From CAG-1031 sp964556785 (GTDB lineage: Bacteria; Bacteroidota; Bacteroidia; Bacteroidales; Muribaculaceae): DNA of 60,762 nt. Position 1 is the first letter of the stretch. The number at the start of each line of letters is the position of its first letter. Below the pieces are notes generated by a model. The model was not told the DNA's origin, did no database searches, and worked only from the letters and a program-made list of their open reading frames with translations. Positions 31,799 to 40,190 of the stretch are shown here, piece after piece. The stretch lies in contig CAZKXM010000001.1 in NCBI GenBank assembly GCA_964556785.1, positions 1 to 60,762 on the forward strand. The letters are read 5' to 3'. The translations under genes and the position numbers were made by a program.

Positions 31799-32815
31799 TT
31801 ACTTGGGAAACACTTTGTGCCACAGACCCAGAATGTCGAGGCGGCGGCTTTTGGCGTTGAGAAGAATATCGACTATTCGCCGGTGCTCGTCGTTGGCATT
31901 GATCTTCGTGGCCTTGTGTAGCATCGTGTTCAGAAGATGGATGCCCTTGTCGCGCGAGGCCGGGACATTGAGAAGAGCCTCACCGAGATCTATCGACATT
32001 TCGAGTTGACGGCGGTCGAACACGGGGCTGTATTTGGTGAGATATTTCAGGGCACGGGTGTAATACTGCACAGCTTCGCGATGGCGGCCGAGCTGAGCGA
32101 GGGTTTTGCCTTCGGTCTGGAGCGAATCGACAAGCCGCTCGATCGAGTCGGCAATGCCGGAATTCACCATCTGAAGATAAGTTGATGTCGCCACCTGGTA
32201 ATGAGCCAGCAGATTAACCTGCTTTACCCGCGACCGGTAGATTGATGTGGCGGCATTCTGCGCCATGATAACAGCCGAGCCGTAGCGTTCGGGCTGACTC
32301 TTGGCGAGCCGCTCGAAAATCTTGATCGATTTTTCCAGTTCGCGCTCCGCCTGCTTGAACTCGCTGCGCTGTCCGTGGAGATAGGCAATGTCGTAGAGCA
32401 ACGATCCGAGGACAGCCAGAAACGGCTCGTCCTTGCGCTTGGGCTCCTGCGAGAGGAGGGTGAGCGTGGAAGCAGCGTTGACAAGTGCCTCGCTGTAATC
32501 CTCCTTCTCGATCTGCAGCGCCGTGAGAATCTGCATCAGCGCCGAGTGCATGTCGAGCTGCTTGCCTTCGTCAGTGCCCGACCGCATCAGCAGTGCGTCG
32601 GTTTCGCGGATAATGGCTATCGCCTTGTCGATCTCATCGCGCTCAATGCGGTCAATCGCCATGGCGCGGAAAAAATCGAATGCGGTGTTGAACGGCACAT
32701 TGCCCAGGGTGTGGCGCAGCTCGGCCATGGTGGGGTTGCGACGCGCCACCGTGCGGAGGGCTTCAATGTCGCTCGTCGGTGTGATAAACTGATTTTCAAG
32801 CGATATGGCTTTCAT
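31799..32815 (-). CDS. Tetratricopeptide-repeat protein
   Basis: A 338-residue all-helical protein without a signal peptide. Repeated TPR-like units are visible, for example YSEALVNAASTLTLLSQ, LGSLLYDIAYLHGQRSEFKQ, QAERELEKSIKIFERLAK and AVQYYTRALKYLTKYSP. It probably acts as a protein-interaction scaffold in the cytoplasm; a specific partner is not evident. It is placed directly before ribH (16 bases), so the two are probably co-transcribed. A weak -7 box (32961-32954) lies 138 bases upstream. Confidence 0.75.
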   Translation of the reverse strand: MKAISLENQFITPTSDIEALRTVARRNPTMAELRHTLGNVPFNTAFDFFRAMAIDRIERDEIDKAIAIIRETDALLMRSGTDEGKQLDMHSALMQILTALQIEKEDYSEALVNAASTLTLLSQEPKRKDEPFLAVLGSLLYDIAYLHGQRSEFKQAERELEKSIKIFERLAKSQPERYGSAVIMAQNAATSIYRSRVKQVNLLAHYQVATSTYLQMVNSGIADSIERLVDSLQTEGKTLAQLGRHREAVQYYTRALKYLTKYSPVFDRRQLEMSIDLGEALLNVPASRDKGIHLLNTMLHKATKINANDEHRRIVDILLNAKSRRLDILGLWHKVFPK

Positions 32816-32953
32816 CTTGCGTATTTGAAATGGATGCCGTCAGCTATAACGGTTATCATGGCATGCCTGCCCGGCACTGGACCGCCGGAGGCACTTAGGC
32901 GGCAACCGCCATGAGTGGATTCTTTGATAACCATTTGCTGTCGATAATTTGTG

Positions 32954-32961
32954 CAAATTTA
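32954..32961 (-). promoter_or_regulatory. Possible -7 box for the TPR-ribH unit
   Basis: Minus-strand TAAATTTG abuts the plus-strand box at 32963, forming a tight divergent pair. No TTTG at the right distance; the resulting leader would be about 135 bases, so this is tentative. Confidence 0.3.
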
Positions 32962-32962
32962 C

Positions 32963-32970
32963 TATTTTTG
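32963..32970 (+). promoter_or_regulatory. -7 box for mtnN-luxS
   Basis: TATTTTTG matches TAnnTTTG 33 bases before the mtnN ATG. The nearest TTTG (32934-32937) is 25 bases upstream, too far for the usual spacing. Confidence 0.4.
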
Positions 32971-33003
32971 TGCCATCAAAAGGACTCTTTCAATCTATTT
33001 TTT

Positions 33004-33693
33004 ATGAAAATCGGAATCATCGTAGCCATGGGCAAAGAGCTTGCGCTTCTGCTGCCTCTGATGGAGAACGCCAACGAGATCGAGGCCGACGGCCGCACGT
33101 TTCACACCGGCTCGATCGCGGGTCACGAAATCATAGCGATGCAGAGCGGTATCGGCAAGGTCAACGCTGCCCTGAGCGCACAGAGTCTGATCGATTATTT
33201 CAACCCCTCGCTGGTTATCAACACCGGTGTTGCCGGCGGCACGGGCTACGGAGCGGGGGTGCTCGATGTGGTTGTGGGCGACCGTGTGGCTTACCACGAT
33301 GTGTGGTGCGGTCCCGACACTGTTCCCGGACAGGCTGCGGGATGCCCCGCTTTCTTCGAGAGCGACCCGGCTGTCACCTCACTGGCATGCCTCAATGAGA
33401 ATGCGCCTGAAAACGTGAAGCACGGGCTGGTGTGCTCAGGCGACATCTTCGTAGCGCGACCCGAAGATGTGGAACGGATTCTCGATCTCTATCCCGAGGC
33501 CGAGGCTGTCGACATGGAAAGTGCGGCAATAGCACATGTGTGTCACCTCAACGGGGTACCGTTTTTCTGCATGCGTGTGCTCAGCGACACCCCCGGAGCC
33601 GACGATAACATCAGCCAGTATGAGTCGTTCTGGGACGATGCTCCGAGGTCAACATTCACCCTCCTGACCAATATTCTCGACGAACTCAACTGA
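33004..33693 (+). CDS. mtnN: MTA/SAH nucleosidase
   Basis: A 229-residue enzyme cleaving adenine from S-adenosylhomocysteine and methylthioadenosine. It starts MKIGIIVAMGKELALLLPL with the catalytic Glu at residue 12; the upstream in-frame start is rejected because it would translate promoter sequence. Other motifs are MQSGIGKVNAALSAQ, VINTGVAGGTGYG, EAVDMESAAIAHVCHLNGVP and the catalytic Asp in RVLSDTPGADD. The luxS ATG overlaps its TGA by one base, so product S-ribosylhomocysteine passes directly to a co-translated LuxS. Confidence 0.95.
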   Translation: MKIGIIVAMGKELALLLPLMENANEIEADGRTFHTGSIAGHEIIAMQSGIGKVNAALSAQSLIDYFNPSLVINTGVAGGTGYGAGVLDVVVGDRVAYHDVWCGPDTVPGQAAGCPAFFESDPAVTSLACLNENAPENVKHGLVCSGDIFVARPEDVERILDLYPEAEAVDMESAAIAHVCHLNGVPFFCMRVLSDTPGADDNISQYESFWDDAPRSTFTLLTNILDELN

Positions 33694-34181
33694 TGATGGA
33701 AAAGATACCGTCGTTTACAATTGACCACAACCGTCTGAACCGCGGCATCTACGTGTCGCGGCGCGACTATATGCCTTCGGGCGAATGCCTCACCACTTTC
33801 GACATCAGAATGACCCTCCCCAACCGGGAGCCCGCACTCACTCCCCGGACACTCCACGCCATGGAGCACCTTGCGGCTACCTTTCTGCGCAACGACCCTG
33901 AATGGCGCGAGCGCATAATCTACTGGGGACCGATGGGCTGCTGCACCGGCAACTATCTGATTATCCGCGGAGAGCTCGATCCCCGGGATATCCTGCCGCT
34001 GATCACGCGCACGATGGAGTTTGTGGCCGACTATGAAGGAGAGGTGCCCGGCGCCACTCCACGCGATTGCGGCAACTACTCGTTTATGGATCACGCCGGT
34101 GCACGCGAAGCCGCACGCGCTTTCCTTGACAATACCCTGACCTGCCCCACTGAGGAAAATTTCAATTATCCTGCCGAGTGA
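33693..34181 (+). CDS. luxS: S-ribosylhomocysteine lyase
   Basis: A 162-residue LuxS that splits S-ribosylhomocysteine into homocysteine and DPD, the precursor of autoinducer-2. Metal ligands are in the HAMEH motif (His-55, His-59) and PRDCGNYS (Cys-126); the catalytic Cys is Cys-83 in WGPMGCCTGNY, where the residue after it is Cys instead of the common Arg. The Glu of HAMEH (Glu-58) is present. It overlaps mtnN by one base and the AlbA_2 gene by four, making a compact three-gene SAH-recycling unit. Confidence 0.95.
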   Translation: MMEKIPSFTIDHNRLNRGIYVSRRDYMPSGECLTTFDIRMTLPNREPALTPRTLHAMEHLAATFLRNDPEWRERIIYWGPMGCCTGNYLIIRGELDPRDILPLITRTMEFVADYEGEVPGATPRDCGNYSFMDHAGAREAARAFLDNTLTCPTEENFNYPAE

Positions 34182-34840
34182 AGGATCTTCGCCCCATCAA
34201 AGGTTCATTCTACATCAGCCGTCTCATTGCCGAGGGTGAGCATGAGCACCAGGATTTCAAGTTCGCGATCACCGATGCAAGGAAGATTGCGCGCTCAATC
34301 TCGGCATTTGCCAACAACGACGGCGGCCGACTGCTTGTGGGTGTGAAAGATAACGGAACCGTGGCGGGTGTGAGAAACGAAGAAGATATTTTTGTTGTCG
34401 AACAGGCGGCCGAGATGTATTGCCGGCCGGCACAGACTCTTGTCACCAAGGCCTTCAAGGTTGAAGGCGGTGCTGTGGTTTACTGTGTGGAGATTGCCAG
34501 GTCAGAGCGAAGGCCGGTGGAGGTGAAAGAGAGCGGAGAACTCTGGAAAGCCTATTTCCGGGTTGCTGACGAGAACATAGCCGTGCCCGACTTTATGGTC
34601 CATTCATGGCGCCGTGAGTCGCAAGAGGGAGGAATGATGGTGAGCCTCAGCGGCCCCGAGCGCACCGTTCTTGAAAGTCTTGAATCGGGACTCCACCTCA
34701 CCCCGGCCGATGTGGCGAAAATCGCGCGTGTCACCACCTCAGGCGCCTTCGACATCATTGCCCGGCTCCATGCGCTTGAGCTGACCGAATTTGTCTACAC
34801 CCCAGCAGGATTCCGCATAGCCGGCCGGACAGAACCTTAA
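34178..34840 (+). CDS. AlbA_2/Schlafen-type ATP-binding regulator-like protein
   Basis: A 220-residue soluble protein starting at GTG 34178, which overlaps the luxS stop. Residues 15-130 match the AlbA_2 (Schlafen AlbA) pattern: EHEHQDFKFAITDARKIARS, ISAFANNDGGRLLVGVKDNG and VYCVEIARSERRPVEVKESG. The C-terminal 60 residues (GPERTVLESLESGLHLTPAD, VAKIARVTTSGAFDIIARLH) look like a winged-helix DNA-binding domain. Proteins with this layout are usually called transcriptional regulators or helicase-like, without proven function. Coupling to luxS suggests it could respond to or control methyl-cycle or AI-2 metabolism; this is inference. Confidence 0.75.
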   Translation: MKDLRPIKGSFYISRLIAEGEHEHQDFKFAITDARKIARSISAFANNDGGRLLVGVKDNGTVAGVRNEEDIFVVEQAAEMYCRPAQTLVTKAFKVEGGAVVYCVEIARSERRPVEVKESGELWKAYFRVADENIAVPDFMVHSWRRESQEGGMMVSLSGPERTVLESLESGLHLTPADVAKIARVTTSGAFDIIARLHALELTEFVYTPAGFRIAGRTEP

Positions 34841-34854
34841 GCCCACTGACTCAT

Positions 34855-34900
34855 AAAAAAACAGCTGAGGCTGTGTCGCTTTCATTGTCGACACAGCCTC
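34855..34900. terminator. Bidirectional terminator
   Basis: A perfect 12-bp stem pairs 34867-34878 (GAGGCTGTGTCG) with 34889-34900 (CGACACAGCCTC) around a 10-base loop. On the minus strand a run of T follows closely (A-tract at 34855-34861); on the plus strand GCGTTATTGTTTG follows. It serves both the luxS unit and the convergent barrel gene. Confidence 0.85.
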
Positions 34901-34925
34901 GCGTTATTGTTTGTTTCCGGTTTTA

Positions 34926-35534
34926 TCAGAAGATATATGCGGCGGTAACGGTCCAGTAACGGTTCTTGCCATCGATGCCATTGCCCTGCACAACATTCAG
35001 TGTGTCAAGTGCCTTGGTAAGACCGAGGCCGTAGCTTGCAGCCAGCTGAAGGTGACGAAGAAGCTCGACACCGAACCCGAAATTCCATGCTACGTCGACA
35101 CTCTTGTTCTTGTAGGCGTTCTCAATGTCCTTTTTGCTTGTGAGGAACGCTACGCTCGGACCGGTCGTTACAAAAGGCGCGATGATGCGCGACACCGCCG
35201 GAAGACTCAGCTTATACTTGAGGTTGAGCGGAATATCGATATAGTCACGCTGGTTCTTGACAATCTGGTTTGATTCTACAAACTGACCGTTGCGGCGCAC
35301 ATACATCACCGACAGATCGCAGCCCACACCGATCACAGGCACGGTGAACTCTGCCATCAAACCGCCGGTGAAACCGGCACGGTTGTCGCTGTCAAACAGC
35401 TGATCCTTGTCAAAACTCATGCGGCTGACGTCGACACCAGCCTTGATTCCGAAACGGAACTGAGCCTGTGCGGTCATGGCTGAACCGGCAGCCATAGCTA
35501 TCACGAGGCAAACGATTGAGATAAACTTTTTCAT
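34926..35534 (-). CDS. PorT-like outer-membrane beta-barrel protein
   Basis: A 202-residue exported protein. The signal peptide is MKKFISIVCLVIAMAAGSAM with cleavage near AQA. The mature part has the small outer-membrane barrel pattern common in Bacteroidales: RFGIKAGVDVSRMSFDKDQL, GGLMAEFTVPVIGVGCDLSV, YIDIPLNLKYKLSL and a terminal aromatic strand RYWTVTAAYIF. The start at 35534 is preferred over one four codons upstream. It has a full promoter (TTTG-N19-TATCTTTG) that physically overlaps the purE promoter. Role unknown beyond an outer-membrane barrel. Confidence 0.85.
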   Translation of the reverse strand: MKKFISIVCLVIAMAAGSAMTAQAQFRFGIKAGVDVSRMSFDKDQLFDSDNRAGFTGGLMAEFTVPVIGVGCDLSVMYVRRNGQFVESNQIVKNQRDYIDIPLNLKYKLSLPAVSRIIAPFVTTGPSVAFLTSKKDIENAYKNKSVDVAWNFGFGVELLRHLQLAASYGLGLTKALDTLNVVQGNGIDGKNRYWTVTAAYIF

Positions 35535-35558
35535 AATATGAAACATTTTTTTACGTCA

Positions 35559-35589
35559 CAAAGATAAAGAATTTTGCCGTCTTCGCAAA
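35559..35589 (-). promoter_or_regulatory. Full promoter of the PorT-like gene
   Basis: Minus-strand TTTG (35589-35586), 19 bases, then TATCTTTG (35566-35559). The start codon is 24 bases further on. Both boxes are perfect consensus matches. The region is interleaved with the opposing purE promoter. Confidence 0.75.
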
Positions 35590-35604
35590 AGTTGAGTAAT
35601 TTTG
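35573..35604 (+). promoter_or_regulatory. Full promoter of the purE-ispG-ribD unit
   Basis: TTTG (35573-35576), 20 bases, then TAATTTTG (35597-35604), both perfect. The predicted start is about 30 bases before the purE ATG. Its -33 box lies between the two boxes of the opposing promoter. Confidence 0.75.
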
Positions 35605-35639
35605 GAGGTATAATTTTCAGCCCCACTAATTCATAAGGA

Positions 35640-36146
35640 ATGACACCTATCGTAAGTATCATAATGGGAAGCACAAGCGATCTTCCCGTGCTCAAAAAAG
35701 CGGCCGAGTTTCTCAATGCAATGGAGGTGCCGTTTGAAATGAACGCTCTGTCGGCCCACCGCACCCCCGCCGAGGTGGAGGATTTTGCCAAAAGCGCCAA
35801 ATCGCGCGGCATCAAGGTTATAATTGCCGCCGCCGGTATGGCAGCGGCTCTCCCGGGAGTCATTGCGGCAATGACACCTGTTCCTGTGATCGGTGTGCCT
35901 ATCTCGTCAACCCTTCAGGGAAATGACGCCCTGCTGGCGATAGTGCAGATGCCTCCGGGAATCCCTGTGGCAACTGTTGCAATCGACGGAGCCTACAATG
36001 CCGCGGTGCTGGCCGTTCAGATCCTCAGCCTGAGCGATTCAGACTTAGCCGGGCGCTACGACACGTTCCGTCTGTCGCTCAGCAACAAGATTGTCCAGGC
36101 AAACCGCGAGCTCTCCGAGTTGAAATACAAGTTCAAGACCAACTGA
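35640..36146 (+). CDS. purE: N5-carboxyaminoimidazole ribonucleotide mutase
   Basis: A 168-residue class I PurE that rearranges N5-CAIR to CAIR in purine synthesis. The signature IIMGSTSDLPVLKKAAEFL is at residues 7-25, then FEMNALSAHRTPAEVEDFA near 36-54, VIIAAAGMAAALPGVIAAM near 61-79 and PVIGVPISSTLQGNDALLAI. Length fits. No purK is nearby. It is the first gene of a tightly packed unit; its TGA overlaps the ispG ATG by one base. Confidence 0.96.
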   Translation: MTPIVSIIMGSTSDLPVLKKAAEFLNAMEVPFEMNALSAHRTPAEVEDFAKSAKSRGIKVIIAAAGMAAALPGVIAAMTPVPVIGVPISSTLQGNDALLAIVQMPPGIPVATVAIDGAYNAAVLAVQILSLSDSDLAGRYDTFRLSLSNKIVQANRELSELKYKFKTN

Positions 36147-37777
36147 TGTCAGGCTACAATTACTCGCGCCGGCCCACGTCGGAAGTGAGGGTTGGCAATG
36201 TAGTGATCGGCGGGGATAATCCTGTGCGACTGCAATCGATGACCAACACCTCGACAATGGATACGCCCGCGAGCGTTGATCAGTGTGAGCGCATTGCGCG
36301 TGCCGGAGCCGACATTATCCGCCTCACTGCCCAAGGTGTGCGCGAAAGCGAGAACCTGTCTGAAATCCGTACCCGGCTGCGGGAGCGTGGAATCGGCACA
36401 CCGCTTGTGGCCGACATCCATTTCAATCCCAAAGCAGCCTTTGAAGCGGCGCGGAGGGTTGAGAAGGTGCGCATAAATCCGGGAAACTTCGTCGATCCCG
36501 GTCGCACGTTCCGCAAAATTGAGTATACCGACGCCGAATATGCTGCCGAGCTTTCGAAAATCGACACCGTTTTCGGCGATTTCCTCGATACCTGCAAGGC
36601 AAACGACACAGCCATTCGCCTCGGGGTGAATCATGGCTCTCTGTCAGACAGAATAATGAGTCGATATGGCGACACTCCGGCAGGAATGGTGGAGAGCGCC
36701 ATGGAATTTCTGAGAGTGGCGCGCAGCCGCGATTTCAACCGCATTGTGATCTCCATCAAGGCCTCCAACGTCAGGGTGATGATCAATACTGTCAGGCTGC
36801 TGGTCAAAGCGATGGATGCCGAAGACATGCACTTCCCGCTCCACCTTGGAGTGACTGAAGCGGGCGACGGCGAAGATGGCCGCGTGAAGAGCGCTGTCGG
36901 GATCGGGACGCTCCTTGCCGAGGGAATCGGCGACACGATCCGTGTGTCGCTCAGCGAAGCGCCTGAGTGTGAAATACCTGTGGCAAAACTCCTTGCCGAC
37001 TATTATGCATCACTCGCTCAGGCACCGTTGATCGACACACCCACCGCCGATGCTCCGAGGACGGAGGTGAACGATCCGCTGGTTGCTGGAAACAACCCTG
37101 AAGCTGGCTACGACCCCGACCGTCGTCCCGACATTTTTGCCGGTGATCAGCGGTTGGTGGAATGGAACGCCTCATCATCTCTTCCTATTGTGAAACCTGA
37201 CAGCATAATCCTGCTGTCGACCGATCATCCGAATTTCGGAGGATCTGTCCGCGAGGCTGTCGACCGGCTCCGTCTGAACGGCATAATGAACCGTGTGATT
37301 GTAAAAGCAGATCTGGGTCACCGGAATGCCGACGAGGCACGGGTGCTCGCCGCTGCTATGCTCGGGCCGCTGCTGATCGACGGCTATGCCGGAGGTATAA
37401 TGGTCAAGGCCGACTCCCTGACCGAGGCAGAGGCCGCATCGCTCGCCTTCTCCATCCTGCAGGCAGCCCGCCTGAGGGTGACAAAAACGGAATACATCGC
37501 CTGCCCCGGATGCGGACGCACTCTGTTCGACCTTCAGGAGACTCTCAAAAAGGTTAAGGATGCAACTTCAGGTCTCAAAGGGCTCAAAATAGGTGTGATG
37601 GGATGTATTGTGAACGGCCCGGGAGAGATGGCCGATGCCGACTACGGATATGTTGGCGCGGCAGCCGGACACGTCAGCCTGTACAAAGGAAAGCAATGCA
37701 TCAGGCGCAATATTCCCCAGGATCATGCCGTAGAGGCTCTTGTTGAGTATCTGCGATCAGAAGGCCACGATTTATGA
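36146..37777 (+). CDS. ispG: HMBPP synthase IspG, long form
   Basis: A 543-residue iron-sulphur enzyme of the MEP isoprenoid pathway, converting MEcPP to HMBPP. The N-terminal TIM barrel has RLQSMTNTSTMDTPASVDQC near residues 28-47, PLVADIHFNPKAAFEAA near 90-106, RINPGNFVDPG and IVISIKASNVRVMINTVRLL. The iron-sulphur domain has CPGCGRTLFDL and GCIVNGPGEMADADYGYVGA near the end, giving the three cluster cysteines. The middle holds the large extra domain typical of Bacteroidota and plant IspG, absent from the E. coli form. It overlaps purE by 1 base and ribD by 4. Confidence 0.95.
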   Translation: MSGYNYSRRPTSEVRVGNVVIGGDNPVRLQSMTNTSTMDTPASVDQCERIARAGADIIRLTAQGVRESENLSEIRTRLRERGIGTPLVADIHFNPKAAFEAARRVEKVRINPGNFVDPGRTFRKIEYTDAEYAAELSKIDTVFGDFLDTCKANDTAIRLGVNHGSLSDRIMSRYGDTPAGMVESAMEFLRVARSRDFNRIVISIKASNVRVMINTVRLLVKAMDAEDMHFPLHLGVTEAGDGEDGRVKSAVGIGTLLAEGIGDTIRVSLSEAPECEIPVAKLLADYYASLAQAPLIDTPTADAPRTEVNDPLVAGNNPEAGYDPDRRPDIFAGDQRLVEWNASSSLPIVKPDSIILLSTDHPNFGGSVREAVDRLRLNGIMNRVIVKADLGHRNADEARVLAAAMLGPLLIDGYAGGIMVKADSLTEAEAASLAFSILQAARLRVTKTEYIACPGCGRTLFDLQETLKKVKDATSGLKGLKIGVMGCIVNGPGEMADADYGYVGAAAGHVSLYKGKQCIRRNIPQDHAVEALVEYLRSEGHDL

Positions 37778-38754
37778 GCGCTGCCGACTCTTTTTCACTA
37801 ACCGACCGCGCCATGATGCGCAGGGCGCTGCAGCTGGCTCGAAACGGGCAGCTGCACGCGTCACCCAATCCTATGGTGGGAGCGGTGATCACGGCTCCCG
37901 ACGGGCGCATAATCGGCGAAGGATGGCACCGCAAATGCGGTGAGGGACATGCCGAAGTCAACGCCGTTGCCGCCGTAAATCCCGCTGACCAACCGCTGCT
38001 TAAGGAGTCGACAATGTATGTCACTCTCGAACCTTGCAGCCATTATGGCAAAACGCCGCCGTGCGCAAGTCTGCTGATCGACAGGAAGATACCAAGAGTG
38101 GTGATAGCCACAGCCGATCCTTTTGCCAAAGTGTCGGGCCGCGGAATCGCCATGCTTCGTGACGCTGGAGTGGATGTCAGCGTAGGCCTTTTTGAAAAGG
38201 AGGCCAGGCAATTGAACCGAAAGTTCATCACTGCCCACACTCTCCACCGTCCCTTCATAACTCTCAAATGGGCGCAGAGTGCCGACGGATATATCGACGG
38301 CCGCAGCCATGCCGATGCCTCGCCCGCCATAATCTCAGACGCTGCCGGTGCCGCAGAATGCCATAAACTGCGCGCCACTCACGATGCTATCCTTATAGGG
38401 AGCGGCACATTTTTTGCCGACCGCCCTTCGCTGACCGTGCGCAACTTCGCCGGAAACAACCCGCACCGTCTGGTTTACGATCGCCGGGGCCGCATTGACG
38501 GCCGCGAGGCTGAAGGATGGCAGATTCGCCGCGAGCCGACCCTTCAGCAACTCGTTGAAAACCTTTATGCGGAAGGAGTGACATCGCTGCTGGTTGAAGG
38601 AGGCCGCGAGCTGCTACAGTCCTTTATCGACGCCGGTCTGTACGACGACCTTCATATAGAGACAAGCCATTCTCTGCGGCTTGGCCATCTGCCCCTGAAA
38701 ACCGAAGCACCGGTCATAACCGCTCACACCGATATTAACAATCACAATCAATAA
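37774..38754 (+). CDS. ribD: Riboflavin biosynthesis deaminase/reductase RibD
   Basis: A 326-residue bifunctional enzyme. The N-terminal deaminase has the zinc site HAEVNAVAAV (near residue 51) and LEPCSHYGKTPPCASLLI (near 88-105). The reductase domain follows from about residue 155 (FITLKWAQSADGYIDG, CHKLRATHDAILIGSGTFFA, VTSLLVEGGRELLQSFIDAG). Together they perform the second and third steps from GTP. It overlaps ispG by 4 bases and the amylase gene begins 2 bases after it. ribH is nearby in a separate unit; no other rib genes are seen. Confidence 0.94.
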   Translation: MSAADSFSLTDRAMMRRALQLARNGQLHASPNPMVGAVITAPDGRIIGEGWHRKCGEGHAEVNAVAAVNPADQPLLKESTMYVTLEPCSHYGKTPPCASLLIDRKIPRVVIATADPFAKVSGRGIAMLRDAGVDVSVGLFEKEARQLNRKFITAHTLHRPFITLKWAQSADGYIDGRSHADASPAIISDAAGAAECHKLRATHDAILIGSGTFFADRPSLTVRNFAGNNPHRLVYDRRGRIDGREAEGWQIRREPTLQQLVENLYAEGVTSLLVEGGRELLQSFIDAGLYDDLHIETSHSLRLGHLPLKTEAPVITAHTDINNHNQ

Positions 38755-38756
38755 AA

Positions 38757-40175
38757 ATGAAGAAGTTACTTACACTTGCCGGAGCCGCGCTGATGATTGG
38801 CGCGGGTCTTTCGGCCGAAACAAGCCGTCAGAGCAAAGCTAAACCGGGCGACGTGATTCTCCACGCGTGGTCATGGTCGTTCGACACCATTGCAGCCAAC
38901 ATGCGCGACATTGCCGAAGCCGGCTATACATACGTCCAGACATCTCCCGCCAATGCCTGCTATGTGGGCGACAACGGAGGCATGGCCCTTTTCAGCAAAG
39001 AGGGCGACGAGAGGATGGGTAAATGGTACTATTACTATCAACCCACCGACTGGCAGATCGGCAACTACATGCTCGGCTCGCGCGATCAGTTTAAGGCGAT
39101 GGCCGACAGTGCGATGAAATATAACGTCAAGATTATTGTCGACGTGCTCCCAAACCACACCGCTATCGATCACACAGCCGTGCTCCCCGGTCTGGACAAT
39201 GCCGTTGGCGGTCACGAGAATCTTTATCATGCCAATGGGTTCACTCCCATAACCGATTACAACGACCGCTATCAGTGCACCACAGGCGAAATGGGAGGCC
39301 TTCCCGATGTCAACACCGAGAATCCTGATTTCCAATACTATTATCTCCAGTATGTCAACGATCTGATCAACCTCGGAACACGCGGGTTCCGCTATGACAC
39401 GGCAAAACATATCGGCCTGCCGACCGACCCCCTCGATCCCAAGGCCGAGCGAAACAACTTCTGGGACGTTGCCACAGGCCGTGAAGCCGTCAAAGGATTG
39501 TGGCTGCTCATGCCCGACAGCCTCTTTATCTATGGCGAGGTGCTTCAGGACAAAAACGTAAAGGAAGAGGAATATGCCGAATATTTCGATCAGACAGCGA
39601 GCTCTTACGGCCACGCCCTGAGAAAAGTGCTCGAAGCGGGCAACGCCAATGCCGACGATATCATCAACTGGCATCATACCGAGCCTAACCATATCGTGAC
39701 ATGGGTTGAATCGCAAGACACATACTGCAATGCCCACGAAAGCACCTCGATTCCCGACGAACTTAGCCGTCAGGGCTGGGTTATCCTCACTTCGCGCGCA
39801 CAGGGCACTCCCCTCTTCTTCAGCCGCCCCGCCGGAAGCACACGCGACAACTACTGGGGTAACAATCTGATCGGAGCCCGTGGAAACGATGAGTTCAAGC
39901 ATCCCGAAGTTGTTGCAGCCAACCGTTTCCGTCAGGCCATGGCCGGTCAGGGCGAGAAGATTGAATGGACCGCAAACGGCGCAGTAGTGACCGTGAGCCG
40001 CGGCGACAAAGGCATTGCGATAGCCAATATCTCTGATAAGGCTCAGAAGCTCAAGATGGTGACAGCGCTACCCGACGGAGTTTACACCGACAAGGTTCAC
40101 GGGCTGGAATTCAAGGTGAAGAATTCGGAACTCTCCGGCAAGATTCCCGCATTCAGCTCCTGCATTCTCTACTGA
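38757..40175 (+). CDS. Exported GH13 alpha-amylase family protein
   Basis: A 472-residue glycoside hydrolase family 13 protein with a signal peptide (MKKLLTLAGAALMIGAGLSA). Conserved regions are DVLPNHTA (region I, Asp-129 and His-134), GFRYDTAKHI (region II, nucleophile Asp-214), FIYGEVLQ (region III, acid/base Glu-261) and WVESQDTY (region IV, Asp-321). The usual His before the region IV Asp is Gln-320. All three carboxylates are kept, so it is likely active on alpha-glucans, but specificity may be altered. It sits inside a biosynthetic operon with no SusC/SusD genes. No lipobox is visible, so a periplasmic location is likely. Confidence 0.88.
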   Translation: MKKLLTLAGAALMIGAGLSAETSRQSKAKPGDVILHAWSWSFDTIAANMRDIAEAGYTYVQTSPANACYVGDNGGMALFSKEGDERMGKWYYYYQPTDWQIGNYMLGSRDQFKAMADSAMKYNVKIIVDVLPNHTAIDHTAVLPGLDNAVGGHENLYHANGFTPITDYNDRYQCTTGEMGGLPDVNTENPDFQYYYLQYVNDLINLGTRGFRYDTAKHIGLPTDPLDPKAERNNFWDVATGREAVKGLWLLMPDSLFIYGEVLQDKNVKEEEYAEYFDQTASSYGHALRKVLEAGNANADDIINWHHTEPNHIVTWVESQDTYCNAHESTSIPDELSRQGWVILTSRAQGTPLFFSRPAGSTRDNYWGNNLIGARGNDEFKHPEVVAANRFRQAMAGQGEKIEWTANGAVVTVSRGDKGIAIANISDKAQKLKMVTALPDGVYTDKVHGLEFKVKNSELSGKIPAFSSCILY

Positions 40176-40190
40176 CCCTCAATGCTGACG

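Noticed and set aside
32870..32915. GC-rich hairpin between the TPR gene and mtnN
   Set aside because: Imperfect pairing (CCGCC/GGCGG variants) without T-run or conserved spacing; probably just GC-rich spacer.
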